A DNA stretch of 64,000 bases, taken from the NCBI GenBank assembly GCA_905215405.1, contig CAJMQE010000004.1:1-64000 (forward strand), read 5' to 3'. Every line of letters begins with the position of its first letter. Position 1 is the stretch's first letter. This DNA is from an uncultured bacterium. GTDB taxonomy: Bacteria > Bacillota > Clostridia > Lachnospirales > Lachnospiraceae. The position numbers and the translations under genes were made by a program. Below the pieces are notes generated by a model. The model did not search any database. It saw only the letters and a program-made list of their open reading frames with translations, and was not told the DNA's origin. Of this stretch, positions 9,102 to 18,493 are shown in pieces.

Positions 9102-10940
9102 TTAAGCTTCAGCAGCTTCTCCAAAGAACTGGTTGTACCAAACGAGGAACATATAAACGGTCCAGATCTTTCTTGAATTATCAGCCTTACCATTTTTGTG
9201 ATCATCAAGGAATTTAACGATTTCTTTTGTATTGAAATATTTTTCAGCTGCTTCACTTGTAAATGCGGCCTTTACCTTGTTGTAATATTTATCATCTTTT
9301 AACCAGATACGGATTGGTACTGGGAAACCTAACTTCTTCTTCTCAGCGACCATATCAGGCAGATATTTGTGAGCTGCCATTCTTAAAGCATATTTTGTAT
9401 TCTGATTGTTTACTTTGTATTTTGTTGGAATATGTCTTGCAACTTCAAATACTTCTCTGTCGAGGAATGGAACACGAACTTCCAGTGAATGTGCCATACT
9501 CATTTTATCAGCTTTCAGTAAGATATCACCGATCAGCCAGAAGTTAATATCGATATACTGCATTCTTGTTACATCATCAAGACCCTTAACCTTGTCATAG
9601 AAAGGTTTTGTCAGTTCCTTATGGTTGAATTTACCAGTAGGGTTCTTTAAGATCTTTGCACGTTCTTTTTCATTGAACATAAATGCATTACCAATAAAAC
9701 GTTCTTCCAGGTCTTTGCTGGCACGGATCAGGAAGTTCTTGCCCTTGAATTTAAATGGAATAGCAGAAGCAAGTTTTGCCATACCAACTCTGATTGGCTT
9801 TGGTACTTTCTGAATTGGTGCAAGTGAGAATGGTTCGTGGTAAATATTGTATCCACCGAAGAATTCATCAGCACCTTCACCGGAAAGTGCAACCTTTACA
9901 TGCTTTGCAGCAGTCTGGCTTACGAAGTAAAGAGCGATAGCAGCTGGATCGGCAAGTGGTTCATCCATCTGATACTGGATGTGAGAAATTGCATCCCAGT
10001 ATTCTTCTGTAGTGATCAGCTTACTGTAGTTATCGATCTTGATCTTTTCTGACAGAGCTTTTGCATAGTTGATTTCGTTATATTTTGCGTAGTCAAATCC
10101 AACCGTAAATGTCTTATCTCCGTTAAATGTTGCAGCAACATAACTTGAGTCAACACCACTGGAAAGGAATGATCCAACTTCAACATCACTGATTTTATGA
10201 TGCTCGATCGAATCATGCATTGCTTTATCGATCTTTTCAACGGTTTCATCAAGTGTAGCATTTTCATCTGCTTCAAATTTTGGTTCCCAGTAACGTTCAA
10301 CTTTTAGGTCACCATTTTTAAATGTGAGACAGTGGCTTGGCATCAATTTGTAGATGCCTTTGAAAAATGTTTCATCCAGTACGGAATACTGGAAAGTTAA
10401 GTAGTTTTCAAGTGCAGTATCGTTCACTGCTTTCTTGTATCCTGGGTATGCGAGAATACTCTTGATTTCTGAAGCAAATACCAGATTACCATCTACAACA
10501 GCATAGTAGAAAGGTTTGATACCGAAGAAATCACGGGCTCCAAAGATTGTTTCATTCTTGCTGTCCCAGATAACAAATGCGAACATACCACGTAATTTGT
10601 TCAGCATATCCTTGCCATATTCTTCATAGGCATGAATCAGAACCTCTGTATCAGAATGGTTCTTGAATACATGACCTGCTTTGACGAGTTCTTCTCTAAG
10701 TTCAAGATGGTTGTAGATTTCACCGTTAAATGTGATTACAACGTCATTATTTTCATTATACATTGGCTGGCTTCCGTTATCGAGATCGATGATGCTCAGT
10801 CGTCTGAATCCAAGGTAAGCTTTGCCATCGATGTGCTGTCCGGCACTGTCGGGACCCCTATGGATAATTTTATTCATCATATCTGTAAGAACCTGTTCAC
10901 CGTTCTCCAGATGTCCTGTAAATCCTGCAAATCCACACAT
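9102..10940 (-). CDS. asnB: Asparagine synthase, glutamine-hydrolysing
   Basis: 612 aa, the usual length for class II asparagine synthetases. After removal of Met1 the N-terminal Cys2 (MCGFAGF) is the glutaminase nucleophile. The class II amidotransferase half contains RGPDSAG, FNGEIYNH and SDTEVLIHAYEEYG; the C-terminal ATP pyrophosphatase half has the PP-loop FLSSGVDSSY and SGEGADEFFGGY. The enzyme makes asparagine from aspartate, ATP and glutamine-derived ammonia in the cytoplasm. An AGGAGG site lies just upstream of the ATG on the minus strand, and a sigma-A promoter is seen at 11073-11101, giving a leader of about 125 nt. It appears monocistronic. Confidence 0.96.
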   Translation of the reverse strand: MCGFAGFTGHLENGEQVLTDMMNKIIHRGPDSAGQHIDGKAYLGFRRLSIIDLDNGSQPMYNENNDVVITFNGEIYNHLELREELVKAGHVFKNHSDTEVLIHAYEEYGKDMLNKLRGMFAFVIWDSKNETIFGARDFFGIKPFYYAVVDGNLVFASEIKSILAYPGYKKAVNDTALENYLTFQYSVLDETFFKGIYKLMPSHCLTFKNGDLKVERYWEPKFEADENATLDETVEKIDKAMHDSIEHHKISDVEVGSFLSSGVDSSYVAATFNGDKTFTVGFDYAKYNEINYAKALSEKIKIDNYSKLITTEEYWDAISHIQYQMDEPLADPAAIALYFVSQTAAKHVKVALSGEGADEFFGGYNIYHEPFSLAPIQKVPKPIRVGMAKLASAIPFKFKGKNFLIRASKDLEERFIGNAFMFNEKERAKILKNPTGKFNHKELTKPFYDKVKGLDDVTRMQYIDINFWLIGDILLKADKMSMAHSLEVRVPFLDREVFEVARHIPTKYKVNNQNTKYALRMAAHKYLPDMVAEKKKLGFPVPIRIWLKDDKYYNKVKAAFTSEAAEKYFNTKEIVKFLDDHKNGKADNSRKIWTVYMFLVWYNQFFGEAAEA

Positions 10941-11072
10941 AAATTTTCCTCCTGGTGCGATATTCCGCGATTAGTTATTTATATTAAGATATAAGTAGCT
11001 AAAAACATAAATTATTTTCTATGGTATTTCGGTCAGAAAATCCGAGCCGAAAATGTAACCTAAAACAAAAGG

Positions 11073-11101
11073 ATTATAGCAAAAATAACGAAAATCGTCA
11101 A
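11073..11101 (-). promoter_or_regulatory. Sigma-A promoter of asnB
   Basis: On the minus strand, TTGACG (complement of 11096-11101) and TATAAT (complement of 11073-11078) are separated by exactly 17 bp. The leader down to the asnB start holds a TTTCGG/CCGAAA hairpin but no recognised riboswitch. Confidence 0.75.
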
Positions 11102-11251
11102 TTGAATTGGCATAAACAACCATGAAAATAGGGATTTTTCATATTACTCCTTACTATTTAAAAATTATTGCCAGATTTCCTCATTTATAGAAGTGAATTT
11201 GATAAAATGCTTTGAGCGTAAATAAAAACTGGAAAATGATAAAATGTGAAA

Positions 11252-11280
11252 TTGACAAACCCCGGAACGCAAGGTATAAT
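11252..11280 (+). promoter_or_regulatory. Consensus sigma-A promoter ahead of MATE gene
   Basis: TTGACA at 11252-11257 and TATAAT at 11275-11280, with a 17-bp spacer: a perfect match to the vegetative consensus. Transcription should begin near 11287, about 35 nt before the terminator at 11322, so the MATE gene seems to be reached only by read-through. Confidence 0.85.
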
Positions 11281-11321
11281 CGTGATGTTCATCGGAGGGT
11301 ATATTTCATATAAATTGATAT

Positions 11322-11372
11322 GCTGGATAAGATGGTAGTTCAAAAAAACTGCTGACTTGTCCAGCTTTTTTT
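11322..11372 (+). terminator. Terminator or attenuator in the MATE leader
   Basis: GCTGGATAAG (11322-11331) pairs with CTTGTCCAGC (11356-11365) through ten base pairs including one G-U, with a small inner helix, followed by seven T. It sits between a consensus promoter and the MATE start codon and no other promoter is evident, so it may be a conditional attenuator; alternatively it ends a small RNA of about 85 nt. Confidence 0.75.
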
Positions 11373-11430
11373 ATTCTATAGAAAAACTGGATCTGTAGGC
11401 AGGACAGAGATAGGAAAGTGAGGAAGAAAC

Positions 11431-12768
11431 ATGAACAACCTGACAGAAGGTAAAATTAGTACAACATTATTAAAATTTGCAATTCACTTTTTATTCGCAA
11501 GCTTATTGCAGGCACTTTATGGCGCTGCAGATTTGCTGGTGGTCGGTAAATTTGCAGATTCATCCGGCGTATCAGCCGTCGCAATTGGTAGCCAGGTCAT
11601 GCAGACCATAACAGGAATTATTCTAGGAATATCGATGGGAGGAACGGTTCTGATCGGTAAAAAAGCAGGTGGAAAAGACGAAGAAGGAACTGCAAAAGCG
11701 ATCGGTTCACTGACGATTCTTTTTATTTTATTTGCAGTGATTCTGACACCGCTGATGATGGCAGCCACAAATGGCGCCATTGCATTGATGCAGACACCGG
11801 CAGAAGCAATTTCATATACACGATATTACATACTCATCTGTGCGGCAGGAATACCATTTATTATTGGATATAATGCGGTTGGAGGCATATTCAGGGGATT
11901 GGGGGATTCCCGTACACCGGTCTACTTCGTGCTGATTGCCTGTATTATTAATATATTTGTAGACATTTTGCTGGTCGGAACATTTCATATGGGGGCAAAA
12001 GGTGCTGCAATTGCAACAGTTTCCTCGCAGGCAGTCAGTTTTCTGTCGGCGCTTATTTACATGATCAAAAAGGGCTTCTCATTTCCAATACAAAGACGGC
12101 ATTTTCGTCTGGATGGACCATCGGTAAGACAGATCCTGATCGTGGGATTTCCACTTGCGATGCAGGATGCCCTTGTAAATGTGTCGTTTTTGGTGATTTC
12201 GACAATTATCAACACGATGGGACTGGTTGCATCAGCAGCGGTCGGTGTCGTAGAAAAAATAATCATATTCCTGATGTTGCCTCCTACGGCATTTGGTTCG
12301 GCTGTGTCTGCGATGACAGCACAGAATATTGGCGCGGAAAAAGCGGATCGTGCAAAGAAGATCCTTCGGTATGGCATCATTTATTCCCTGAGCTTTGGTG
12401 TGGCAGCTACACTGTATTGTCAGATCATGCCAGAAACACTGACAGGTCTGTTCTCAAATGATGTAGAGGTGGTACATGTTGCCGGACTATATCTGATGTC
12501 CTATTCGATCGACTGCATTATGGTCAGCTTTGTATTTTGTATGAATGGTTATTTTAGTGGACAGGGTAAATCACTGATCTCGCTAGTGCATAGTATGATT
12601 GCGACATTTGGATTTCGAATTCCGCTTACGATTTTGTTCAGCCATATGCAGGGGGTATCATTGCGTCAGCTGGGCTTTGCATCTCCACTGGCAACACTGG
12701 TCTCTATTATGATCTGTACGGGATATTTTGCATGGGAGAACCATAAAGAGAAAAGGAAAACGAAGTAG
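11431..12768 (+). CDS. MATE family multidrug/cation antiporter
   Basis: 445 aa, about twelve hydrophobic segments, with the two-fold repeated MATE architecture (NLTEGKISTTLLKFAIHFL at the start, AIGSQVMQTITGIILGIS and GGIFRGLGDSRTPVYFV in the first half, matching segments in the second). The family exchanges Na+ or H+ for cationic drugs and metabolites at the cytoplasmic membrane; the substrate is not predictable. ATG 11431 follows GTGAGGAAG. The gene stands alone behind a promoter plus terminator leader, which points to regulated read-through. Confidence 0.9.
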   Translation: MNNLTEGKISTTLLKFAIHFLFASLLQALYGAADLLVVGKFADSSGVSAVAIGSQVMQTITGIILGISMGGTVLIGKKAGGKDEEGTAKAIGSLTILFILFAVILTPLMMAATNGAIALMQTPAEAISYTRYYILICAAGIPFIIGYNAVGGIFRGLGDSRTPVYFVLIACIINIFVDILLVGTFHMGAKGAAIATVSSQAVSFLSALIYMIKKGFSFPIQRRHFRLDGPSVRQILIVGFPLAMQDALVNVSFLVISTIINTMGLVASAAVGVVEKIIIFLMLPPTAFGSAVSAMTAQNIGAEKADRAKKILRYGIIYSLSFGVAATLYCQIMPETLTGLFSNDVEVVHVAGLYLMSYSIDCIMVSFVFCMNGYFSGQGKSLISLVHSMIATFGFRIPLTILFSHMQGVSLRQLGFASPLATLVSIMICTGYFAWENHKEKRKTK

Positions 12769-12989
12769 GGGACAGAAAGGATACCAGAAATTTGATATCT
12801 GAATGTAGATAGCAGAATTGAAATATAGGAATTAAATAAGAACCTAACTATAAGAATTTAGATATAAGAATTGTAATAGGAATACCGATAACTATAGAAA
12901 TGTATTATAATGTAAAAATATCAATTGTTAGTTCCATATAACAATTGCTTCAACGAATGATAAAACAGGTGAAGAAAAGGAGTGTACAA

Positions 12990-14753
12990 ATGAAGCAAAT
13001 TACATATACAGTTTCCGACGGTTACGATTTTCTATCCTTTTTAAATGAGATTGCAAAGAAGGATTATTATACGCAAGCTGCCAGCATTCTGGTACAGGTA
13101 TTTACCTCCAGATGTGAACAGCCTTATATCGAATATATTATCAAAATAATTACAAAATGTCTTCCAAAAGCAATGATTGCGGGACTGACTACAGTTGCTG
13201 AGATTTCGAACGGTGATAAGCAGAAAGATTCGACAGTACTTAGTATAAGTTTCTTTGAGGAATCAGAAGTGATTGTTGAAGAATATGACTGTGATGATAC
13301 GAATTGTCAGGCTGCAGGGGCTAAGCTCAACGATAGAATACAACAATTAGAGAACCTTGCAGGAATTCAGTTGTTTGCAATCCCATCCAAATTAGATGTC
13401 AATACCTTTATGAGTGAAGTGAATGCGGATATTGAGCATGTACCGATCTTTGGAGCAGGTGCAGGAATCAAAAATTATGCGCAGGAAGGCATGTATATAT
13501 TTGGAAAGCAAGTCTATGACAGAGGGCTTGTTGCCATTTTCTATGTAGGAAAAAATCTTCATATTCAGACGGAATACTGTCTGGGATGGATGCCAATAGG
13601 CAAAGAAATGGAGATTACAAAGACGCGTGGAAACTTATGCATTGAAGAAATTGATCATAAACCGGCTATTTCAATCTATCAAAAGTATCTGCATGTCGAT
13701 CCCAATGAAATGTTCGTGTCGAATACATGTGAATTTCCATTGGTCATGAAAAGGAAAAATGTACTGATCGCAAGAACACCGCTGGAAGGAAGACAAACTG
13801 GAGAGATTATCTTTACTTCGGATGTAAGAACAGGTGAAAAAATCAGGTTCTCCTATGGTAATACAAAAGCACTGTTAGAGGAAGCAAAGAAATCCAGCAG
13901 GAAAATGAAGGATTTTCAGACACAGGCAATGTTTTTATTTGCATGTATTAATCGCGAGAAGTTCTTAAAGAATGACGAGAAACAGGAAATAGAATATTTT
14001 AAAAATGTATGTGGCTCTGTGGCAGGATGTTTTGCTTATTCAGAGATTCTTGCGAACCAGGACTGTGGAGGTGTTCTGAATAGTGCACTGGTAGCAGTTG
14101 GTATGCGGGAAGGCGAACTGGATGAGAACATTGAGGAGTTGCATGAAGAAGTGCTAGAAGCAAGATCTCCGGAAGAAAACAGTATTCCTTTACAGGAAAG
14201 ACTCGTTACATTTCTGGAGGCGATCACGACTGAGTTGAATGAATCAAATAAAAGTCTAAAAAAACTGGCAACTACGGATGAATTAACAGGATTATTGAAC
14301 CGTCACAGAACGGAACAGATCCTAAATTATGAGGTCAACAAAGACTATTCTGCAGGTAGACTTTCTGTTGTCATGTTTGATATAGATAATTTTAAAGGAA
14401 TCAATGATACCTATGGACATGAAGCAGGAGATATGGTGCTTAGCAAACTGGCAGGCTGTGTAAAGCAAAAGATGCGGGAACAGTATTTGCTTGGCCGCTG
14501 GGGTGGAGAAGAGTTCATGTGCATTCTGCCGGATACCACACATGAGGATGCAATACAAATTGCACAGTTGATCTGTGATACGGTACGAAAGAATGACTTT
14601 GACAGGGTTGGAAATGTAACAATTAGTGTCGGGATTACGACAGCAGTGGAAAACGATAATTTGCAGTCGATTTATGAAAGAGTGGATCAGTTGCTGTATC
14701 ACGCAAAAGAGACTGGAAAAAACAGAGTATGTGCAGAACTTGATGAAAAATAA
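12990..14753 (+). CDS. FIST-domain diguanylate cyclase (FIST + FIST_C + GGDEF)
   Basis: Start taken at ATG 12990, where AAGGAG lies seven bases upstream; an upstream in-frame ATG at 12945 has no such site. 587 aa. Residues about 20-230 resemble the FIST sensory domain (VPIFGAGAGIKNY), about 230-390 FIST_C (GCFAYSEIL, SALVAVGMREGE), then a short linker and a GGDEF domain from about 430 with ATTDELTGLLNRH, FDIDNFKGINDTYGHEAG and the active-site GGEEF at 505-509. The cyclase should convert two GTP to cyclic di-GMP. The product-inhibition I-site (RxxD five residues before GGEEF) reads REQY, so feedback inhibition by that route is probably absent. FIST domains are thought to sense small ligands, perhaps amino acids. 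Cytoplasmic, with no membrane segments. Confidence 0.9.
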   Translation: MKQITYTVSDGYDFLSFLNEIAKKDYYTQAASILVQVFTSRCEQPYIEYIIKIITKCLPKAMIAGLTTVAEISNGDKQKDSTVLSISFFEESEVIVEEYDCDDTNCQAAGAKLNDRIQQLENLAGIQLFAIPSKLDVNTFMSEVNADIEHVPIFGAGAGIKNYAQEGMYIFGKQVYDRGLVAIFYVGKNLHIQTEYCLGWMPIGKEMEITKTRGNLCIEEIDHKPAISIYQKYLHVDPNEMFVSNTCEFPLVMKRKNVLIARTPLEGRQTGEIIFTSDVRTGEKIRFSYGNTKALLEEAKKSSRKMKDFQTQAMFLFACINREKFLKNDEKQEIEYFKNVCGSVAGCFAYSEILANQDCGGVLNSALVAVGMREGELDENIEELHEEVLEARSPEENSIPLQERLVTFLEAITTELNESNKSLKKLATTDELTGLLNRHRTEQILNYEVNKDYSAGRLSVVMFDIDNFKGINDTYGHEAGDMVLSKLAGCVKQKMREQYLLGRWGGEEFMCILPDTTHEDAIQIAQLICDTVRKNDFDRVGNVTISVGITTAVENDNLQSIYERVDQLLYHAKETGKNRVCAELDEK

Positions 14754-14774
14754 ATATTTTAATGGAATCGCTAC

Positions 14775-14866
14775 AGGGGCGAAAGGTGTTCAGGAGACTT
14801 TTTCAGGAGACGAGTTCTTGAGATGATAGAACGGGCCGACCAGATCATGTACCAGCATAGTTTCTA
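14775..14866 (+). pseudogene. Decayed GGDEF-domain remnant
   Basis: Just after the cyclase gene the sequence translates in one frame to GVQETFSGDEFLR and a stop. One base further on, it continues in another frame as MIERADQIMYQHSF and a stop. The first resembles a GGDEF active-site motif and the second the domain's C-terminal RADxxMY signature, but the ~100 residues normally between them are missing. It looks like an internally deleted copy of a second cyclase gene. The match rests on short motifs, so chance is not excluded. Confidence 0.4.
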
Positions 14867-14941
14867 ATACAGATTGCAGTGCAAATAGTGGATACAGGGT
14901 GACATAATTGTGTACAAGTTGACAACTTTATCATGTTATAG

Positions 14942-14970
14942 TGGAAAAGTGAAAGATTTAATGGTATAAT
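14942..14970 (+). promoter_or_regulatory. Probable promoter of the PutP-like symporter gene
   Basis: TATAAT at 14965-14970 with TGGAAA at 14942-14947 (four of six matches to TTGACA), spacer 17 bp. A TTGACA at 14919-14924 has no -10 at proper spacing. The rest of 14867-15089 shows nothing else. Confidence 0.45.
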
Positions 14971-15089
14971 AAACTAAATTTGCCTAAATATGGGCATTAG
15001 AATATTTATCTAGAAGAGAATAACTGCAAAAGAGGAAAGTTTATCTAAGGTAAATAACATATCATCACACAATAGAAAGAGGTAAATGA

Positions 15090-16652
15090 ATGAGTAACAA
15101 TGTATGGATATTAGTTGCATTTGGCGTCTATCTTCTTATGATGCTGGGTGTCGGCGTTATGTATTCCAAGTCATCAAAAAATTCAGAAGATTATTTCCTT
15201 GGCGGTCGAGGAATGGGAGGCTGGGTCGTAGCACTTTCAGCACAGGCTTCTGATATGAGTGGCTGGCTCCTGATGGGACTGCCAGGCGCAATCTACGCAG
15301 CAGGAACGGGAGAAATCTGGATCGCAGTTGGACTGTTCCTCGGAACTGTATTTAACTGGGTGGTCATCTCCAAAAGATTATACAGATATACAATCAGAGC
15401 AAATAACTCTCTGACACTGCCAGAGTATTTTACGAACAGATTTCGTGATACAAAGAAAGTTTTACTGACAATTTCATCTGTCACAATTGTAATTTTCTTC
15501 CTTGTATACACTGCATCTGCACTGGCTTCAGGCGGAAAACTTTTTACAGTTGTATTTAATATTGATTATCATATTGCACTGACAATCGGCGCAGTGGTTA
15601 TCCTTGGATACACATTTCTTGGTGGATTTAAAGCAGTATGTGTTACAGACTTTATTCAGGGTATGCTGATGCTCGTTGGTCTGATGCTGATTCCTATCAT
15701 CGCTTATTTTATTGTTGGTGGCAGCAATGTGGGCGATATTCTGACAGCAAGTGGTGTGGCCGGTGGTGCAGCATCCTTTATGGATCCGTTACAGGACGGT
15801 GGAAAAGATCTGACACTCGTATCCATTATTTCCAGTCTTGCATGGGGACTTGGCTACTGTGGTATGCCTCATATCCTGACAAGATTCATGTCAGTAAAAT
15901 CGGAAAAAGAGTTAAAGAAATCAAGAGTCATCGGTATTGTCTGGGTTGCAATTTCACTTGTATTCGCATGTGCAATCGGTATTCTTGGTAGAGCATATCT
16001 GTTCAATGAAAATGGAACAATCCTTGGACAGACAGGTGGTACTGCAGAAAATGTCTTCATCGAAATGATCAAGGGCATCTTCAGTAATAATATCGCAATT
16101 CCATTTATCGGTGGTATTTTCCTTTGCGGTATTCTTGCAGCTATCATGTCAACTGCAGATTCACAGCTTCTGGTTACAGCATCATCTGTATCACAGGATA
16201 TTTACAAAGGTGTTATTAATACAAAAGCAAAAGATGAAACAATTATGAGATTCAGCCGTTGGACAGTTGTTGGCGTTGCTGTTCTCGCATACATAATCGC
16301 ATGGGATCCTAACAGCAGTATCATGGGCCTTGTATCTGATGCATGGGCTGGCCTTGGCGCTGCATTTGGACCAATCGTCGTAATGTCTCTGTTCTGGAAA
16401 CGTACGAATTTCGCAGGAGCTGTTTCAGGTATCGTTTCAGGTGCGCTGACAGTTCTGATCTGGGATTACATCCCATTTGGTGGTAAGACACTTGCAACAA
16501 GCACAGGCCTCTATTCACTGGTAGTAGGATTTGCACTTAGCATCATCTGCATCGTTGTCTTCAGCCTTGCAACAAAAGCTCCTTCAGAGGAAATGCTCAC
16601 AGAGTTCTACGATGTGGCTTCTGATAAGGATGTTACAGAATTTATGAAATAG
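15090..16652 (+). CDS. putP: Sodium/proline symporter (SSS family)
   Basis: 520 aa with about thirteen membrane segments. Hallmarks of PutP are present: SKNSEDYFLGGRGMGGWV near the N-terminus, ALSAQASDMSGWLLMGLPG in the sodium-site helix, and later SSLAWGLGYCGMPHILTRFM and IMSTADSQLLVTASSVSQD. It imports proline with Na+ at the cytoplasmic membrane; other SSS substrates cannot be excluded. ATG 15090 has GAAAGAGG upstream. It is monocistronic, bounded by a promoter and a terminator at 16709-16755. Confidence 0.92.
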   Translation: MSNNVWILVAFGVYLLMMLGVGVMYSKSSKNSEDYFLGGRGMGGWVVALSAQASDMSGWLLMGLPGAIYAAGTGEIWIAVGLFLGTVFNWVVISKRLYRYTIRANNSLTLPEYFTNRFRDTKKVLLTISSVTIVIFFLVYTASALASGGKLFTVVFNIDYHIALTIGAVVILGYTFLGGFKAVCVTDFIQGMLMLVGLMLIPIIAYFIVGGSNVGDILTASGVAGGAASFMDPLQDGGKDLTLVSIISSLAWGLGYCGMPHILTRFMSVKSEKELKKSRVIGIVWVAISLVFACAIGILGRAYLFNENGTILGQTGGTAENVFIEMIKGIFSNNIAIPFIGGIFLCGILAAIMSTADSQLLVTASSVSQDIYKGVINTKAKDETIMRFSRWTVVGVAVLAYIIAWDPNSSIMGLVSDAWAGLGAAFGPIVVMSLFWKRTNFAGAVSGIVSGALTVLIWDYIPFGGKTLATSTGLYSLVVGFALSIICIVVFSLATKAPSEEMLTEFYDVASDKDVTEFMK

Positions 16653-16708
16653 ACAAAAGAGAAAAGATTAGTAAATATAGTTAAGTAGTATCTGGAAACA
16701 ATTAATTG

Positions 16709-16755
16709 ACCGGGTATTCGTCAGTAGGTAGTTGACTGACGGATGCCCGGTTTTT
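16709..16755 (+). terminator. Intrinsic terminator after putP
   Basis: ACCGGGTATTCGTCAG (16709-16724) pairs with CTGACGGATGCCCGGT (16736-16751) with two wobble pairs, followed by a T run. Confidence 0.88.
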
Positions 16756-17012
16756 AATATTAATTACGTTTATTTTTATGTTATGGAGTAGTGAACAATA
16801 GGACAATAGGATAAGTAACAAAAGTACTTGCAGAGGAAAATCAAAATAGTACTGTAATATCTTAAATAAAAACGTTGGTTGTATTAAATGAGTAAAATCG
16901 GCAATAAACTGCTCTTGTTTGCATAAATGGTCGAAATATGGAAAACGAATTATGCTGAATAAAAGCGGATATAGCATTATAATAGAAAAAGATAACAAAG
17001 GGAGGGATAAAG

Positions 17013-17864
17013 ATGGCATTAATGAAATGTCCTAAATGTAACAAAGAGATAAGTGATAAAGCAAAGTATTGTCCGAATTGTGGATGTGAAGTTTCAAATA
17101 TGCAAGGTGATATACAATTGTTTTGCAAGGAATGTGGAAATCGTCTAACATCTGAAGATACTGTTTGTCCGAAGTGTGGTTGTCCAATTGAAGCTAGAAG
17201 CAAAATTTATAAAGAACCGCAAAAAGTGGAAGTGACAAGAATTAATGTTAACAAGCACAAGATTAAAAATATTGGAATAATATGTTCTTCGCTTGTGGCA
17301 ATTATTATACTTGTAGTTATTAGTTATATTGTAATCAATACAAATAATGAAAAAAAACAATTTAATATTTATATTGATAAAGTAAATGAAATAACTGATG
17401 ATATGCAGACTGGAGCATCCTCATCAGAGGATCTTTGTAATCTTACAAGCTCAGTTTGGTACAATTCAATTTATAAAAAATCTAGTTCAAGTACCAATAA
17501 ATATTGCATAAATTCCAAATATTATAAATCTAGTAAAAGCGAATATTCTAAAAGTGAGTTTTATGATGATTTTAATTTAGCATTAACATCTATGGTAGTG
17601 GATAAAGAATCGGATATAAAAGATATTGAGCAAAATCAGAGTGATGTAGATGAGAAAATGAAAGAATTGCAAATGCCGCCCAAAGGAGCGGAAAATTGTT
17701 ATTCTGCATTGTCTGACTTATATGGTAAATACCAAACACTTACAAATTTAGCAGTTGATCCAAGTGGAAATTTAACAACTTATCAAAGCAATGTAACAAC
17801 TGCCGAGGAAGGTTATGATACTGGATATAGACAGATGAATGTTCAAATACCGCAGAAAAAATAA
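17013..17864 (+). CDS. Zinc-ribbon single-pass membrane protein, function unknown
   Basis: 283 aa. Two tandem zinc ribbons at the N-terminus (CPKC and CPNC at about 6-24; CKEC and CPKC at about 39-57), then a basic linker, one membrane helix (about 91-111, IGIICSSLVAIIILVVISYI) and a polar Ser/Lys/Tyr-rich region presumably outside the membrane. GGGAGGG precedes ATG 17013. Proteins of this build are common in Clostridia and mostly uncharacterised. Codon use here is AT-richer than in the flanking metabolic genes, which hints at accessory origin. No function is inferred; a second protein of similar layout is at 50965. Confidence 0.75.
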   Translation: MALMKCPKCNKEISDKAKYCPNCGCEVSNMQGDIQLFCKECGNRLTSEDTVCPKCGCPIEARSKIYKEPQKVEVTRINVNKHKIKNIGIICSSLVAIIILVVISYIVINTNNEKKQFNIYIDKVNEITDDMQTGASSSEDLCNLTSSVWYNSIYKKSSSSTNKYCINSKYYKSSKSEYSKSEFYDDFNLALTSMVVDKESDIKDIEQNQSDVDEKMKELQMPPKGAENCYSALSDLYGKYQTLTNLAVDPSGNLTTYQSNVTTAEEGYDTGYRQMNVQIPQKK

Positions 17865-17904
17865 TATAGAATATATCTGTTTGAATGCAATGAGGAGGCG
17901 TTTT

Positions 17905-18465
17905 ATGAAGGTATTACTAACATCATGTGGTTTGGAAACCGAAAATATAAAGAATAAGTTCATGGAATTCCTGGATAAAGAGATATCTGAAGTTAAGGCC
18001 GTATTTATTCCGACTGCAGCAGTCAAGGTGGATGCAATTAATGTTCTGCCTAAATGCATGAATGATCTGTTAAAGTGTGGAATATCCAAGAATAACATAT
18101 TTATTTATGATTTACATAGAGCTATGACAGAAAATGAGCTCCTGAATTATGACGTTGTTTATATTTGCGGTGGCGATATAAAATACTTATTGGACAGAGT
18201 GAATGAAAATGGATTTCGTCAGACTCTGCAGAAATATATAAATGCAGATAAAATTGTTGTCGGTGTAAGTGCTGGAAGCGTAATTTTTGCTGGCAACTTA
18301 GAGGATAATCTGGGATTTATAAAGCAACGCCTCGATGTTCATTGTGACGAAGGACAAAGTGATAAAACAGGAGATTTTGATTTAGCAGGTAACGAGGTAG
18401 TCAGATTAAGTAATCGGCAGGCACTTGTACTGGAGAGCAAAGAGAAAGCATATATTATAGGCTAG
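17905..18465 (+). CDS. Peptidase E-like serine peptidase (family S51)
   Basis: Start chosen at ATG 17905, where GAGGAGG sits seven bases upstream; an upstream in-frame start at 17839 overlaps the previous gene and is unlikely. 186 aa. The nucleophile elbow GVSAGS (Ser122) and the strand before it, VVYICGGDIKYLL, are typical of aspartyl dipeptidase/cyanophycinase-like S51 enzymes, which cleave Asp-X dipeptides or related bonds in the cytoplasm. The C-terminal QALVLESKEKAYIIG matches the family's closing strand. It lies between the zinc-ribbon gene and a DUF998 gene with short gaps, so co-transcription is possible. Confidence 0.82.
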   Translation: MKVLLTSCGLETENIKNKFMEFLDKEISEVKAVFIPTAAVKVDAINVLPKCMNDLLKCGISKNNIFIYDLHRAMTENELLNYDVVYICGGDIKYLLDRVNENGFRQTLQKYINADKIVVGVSAGSVIFAGNLEDNLGFIKQRLDVHCDEGQSDKTGDFDLAGNEVVRLSNRQALVLESKEKAYIIG

Positions 18466-18493
18466 AAAATTCAATAAAAGCGGGGAGTTATCA

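Noticed and set aside
11285..11338. 17-residue leader peptide before the MATE gene
   Set aside because: Its ATG coincides with the predicted transcription start and has no ribosome binding site; kept only as a remark.
11281..11372. Known riboswitch (fluoride, guanidine, preQ1) in the MATE leader
   Set aside because: The leader is too short and lacks the conserved cores of those classes as I know them.
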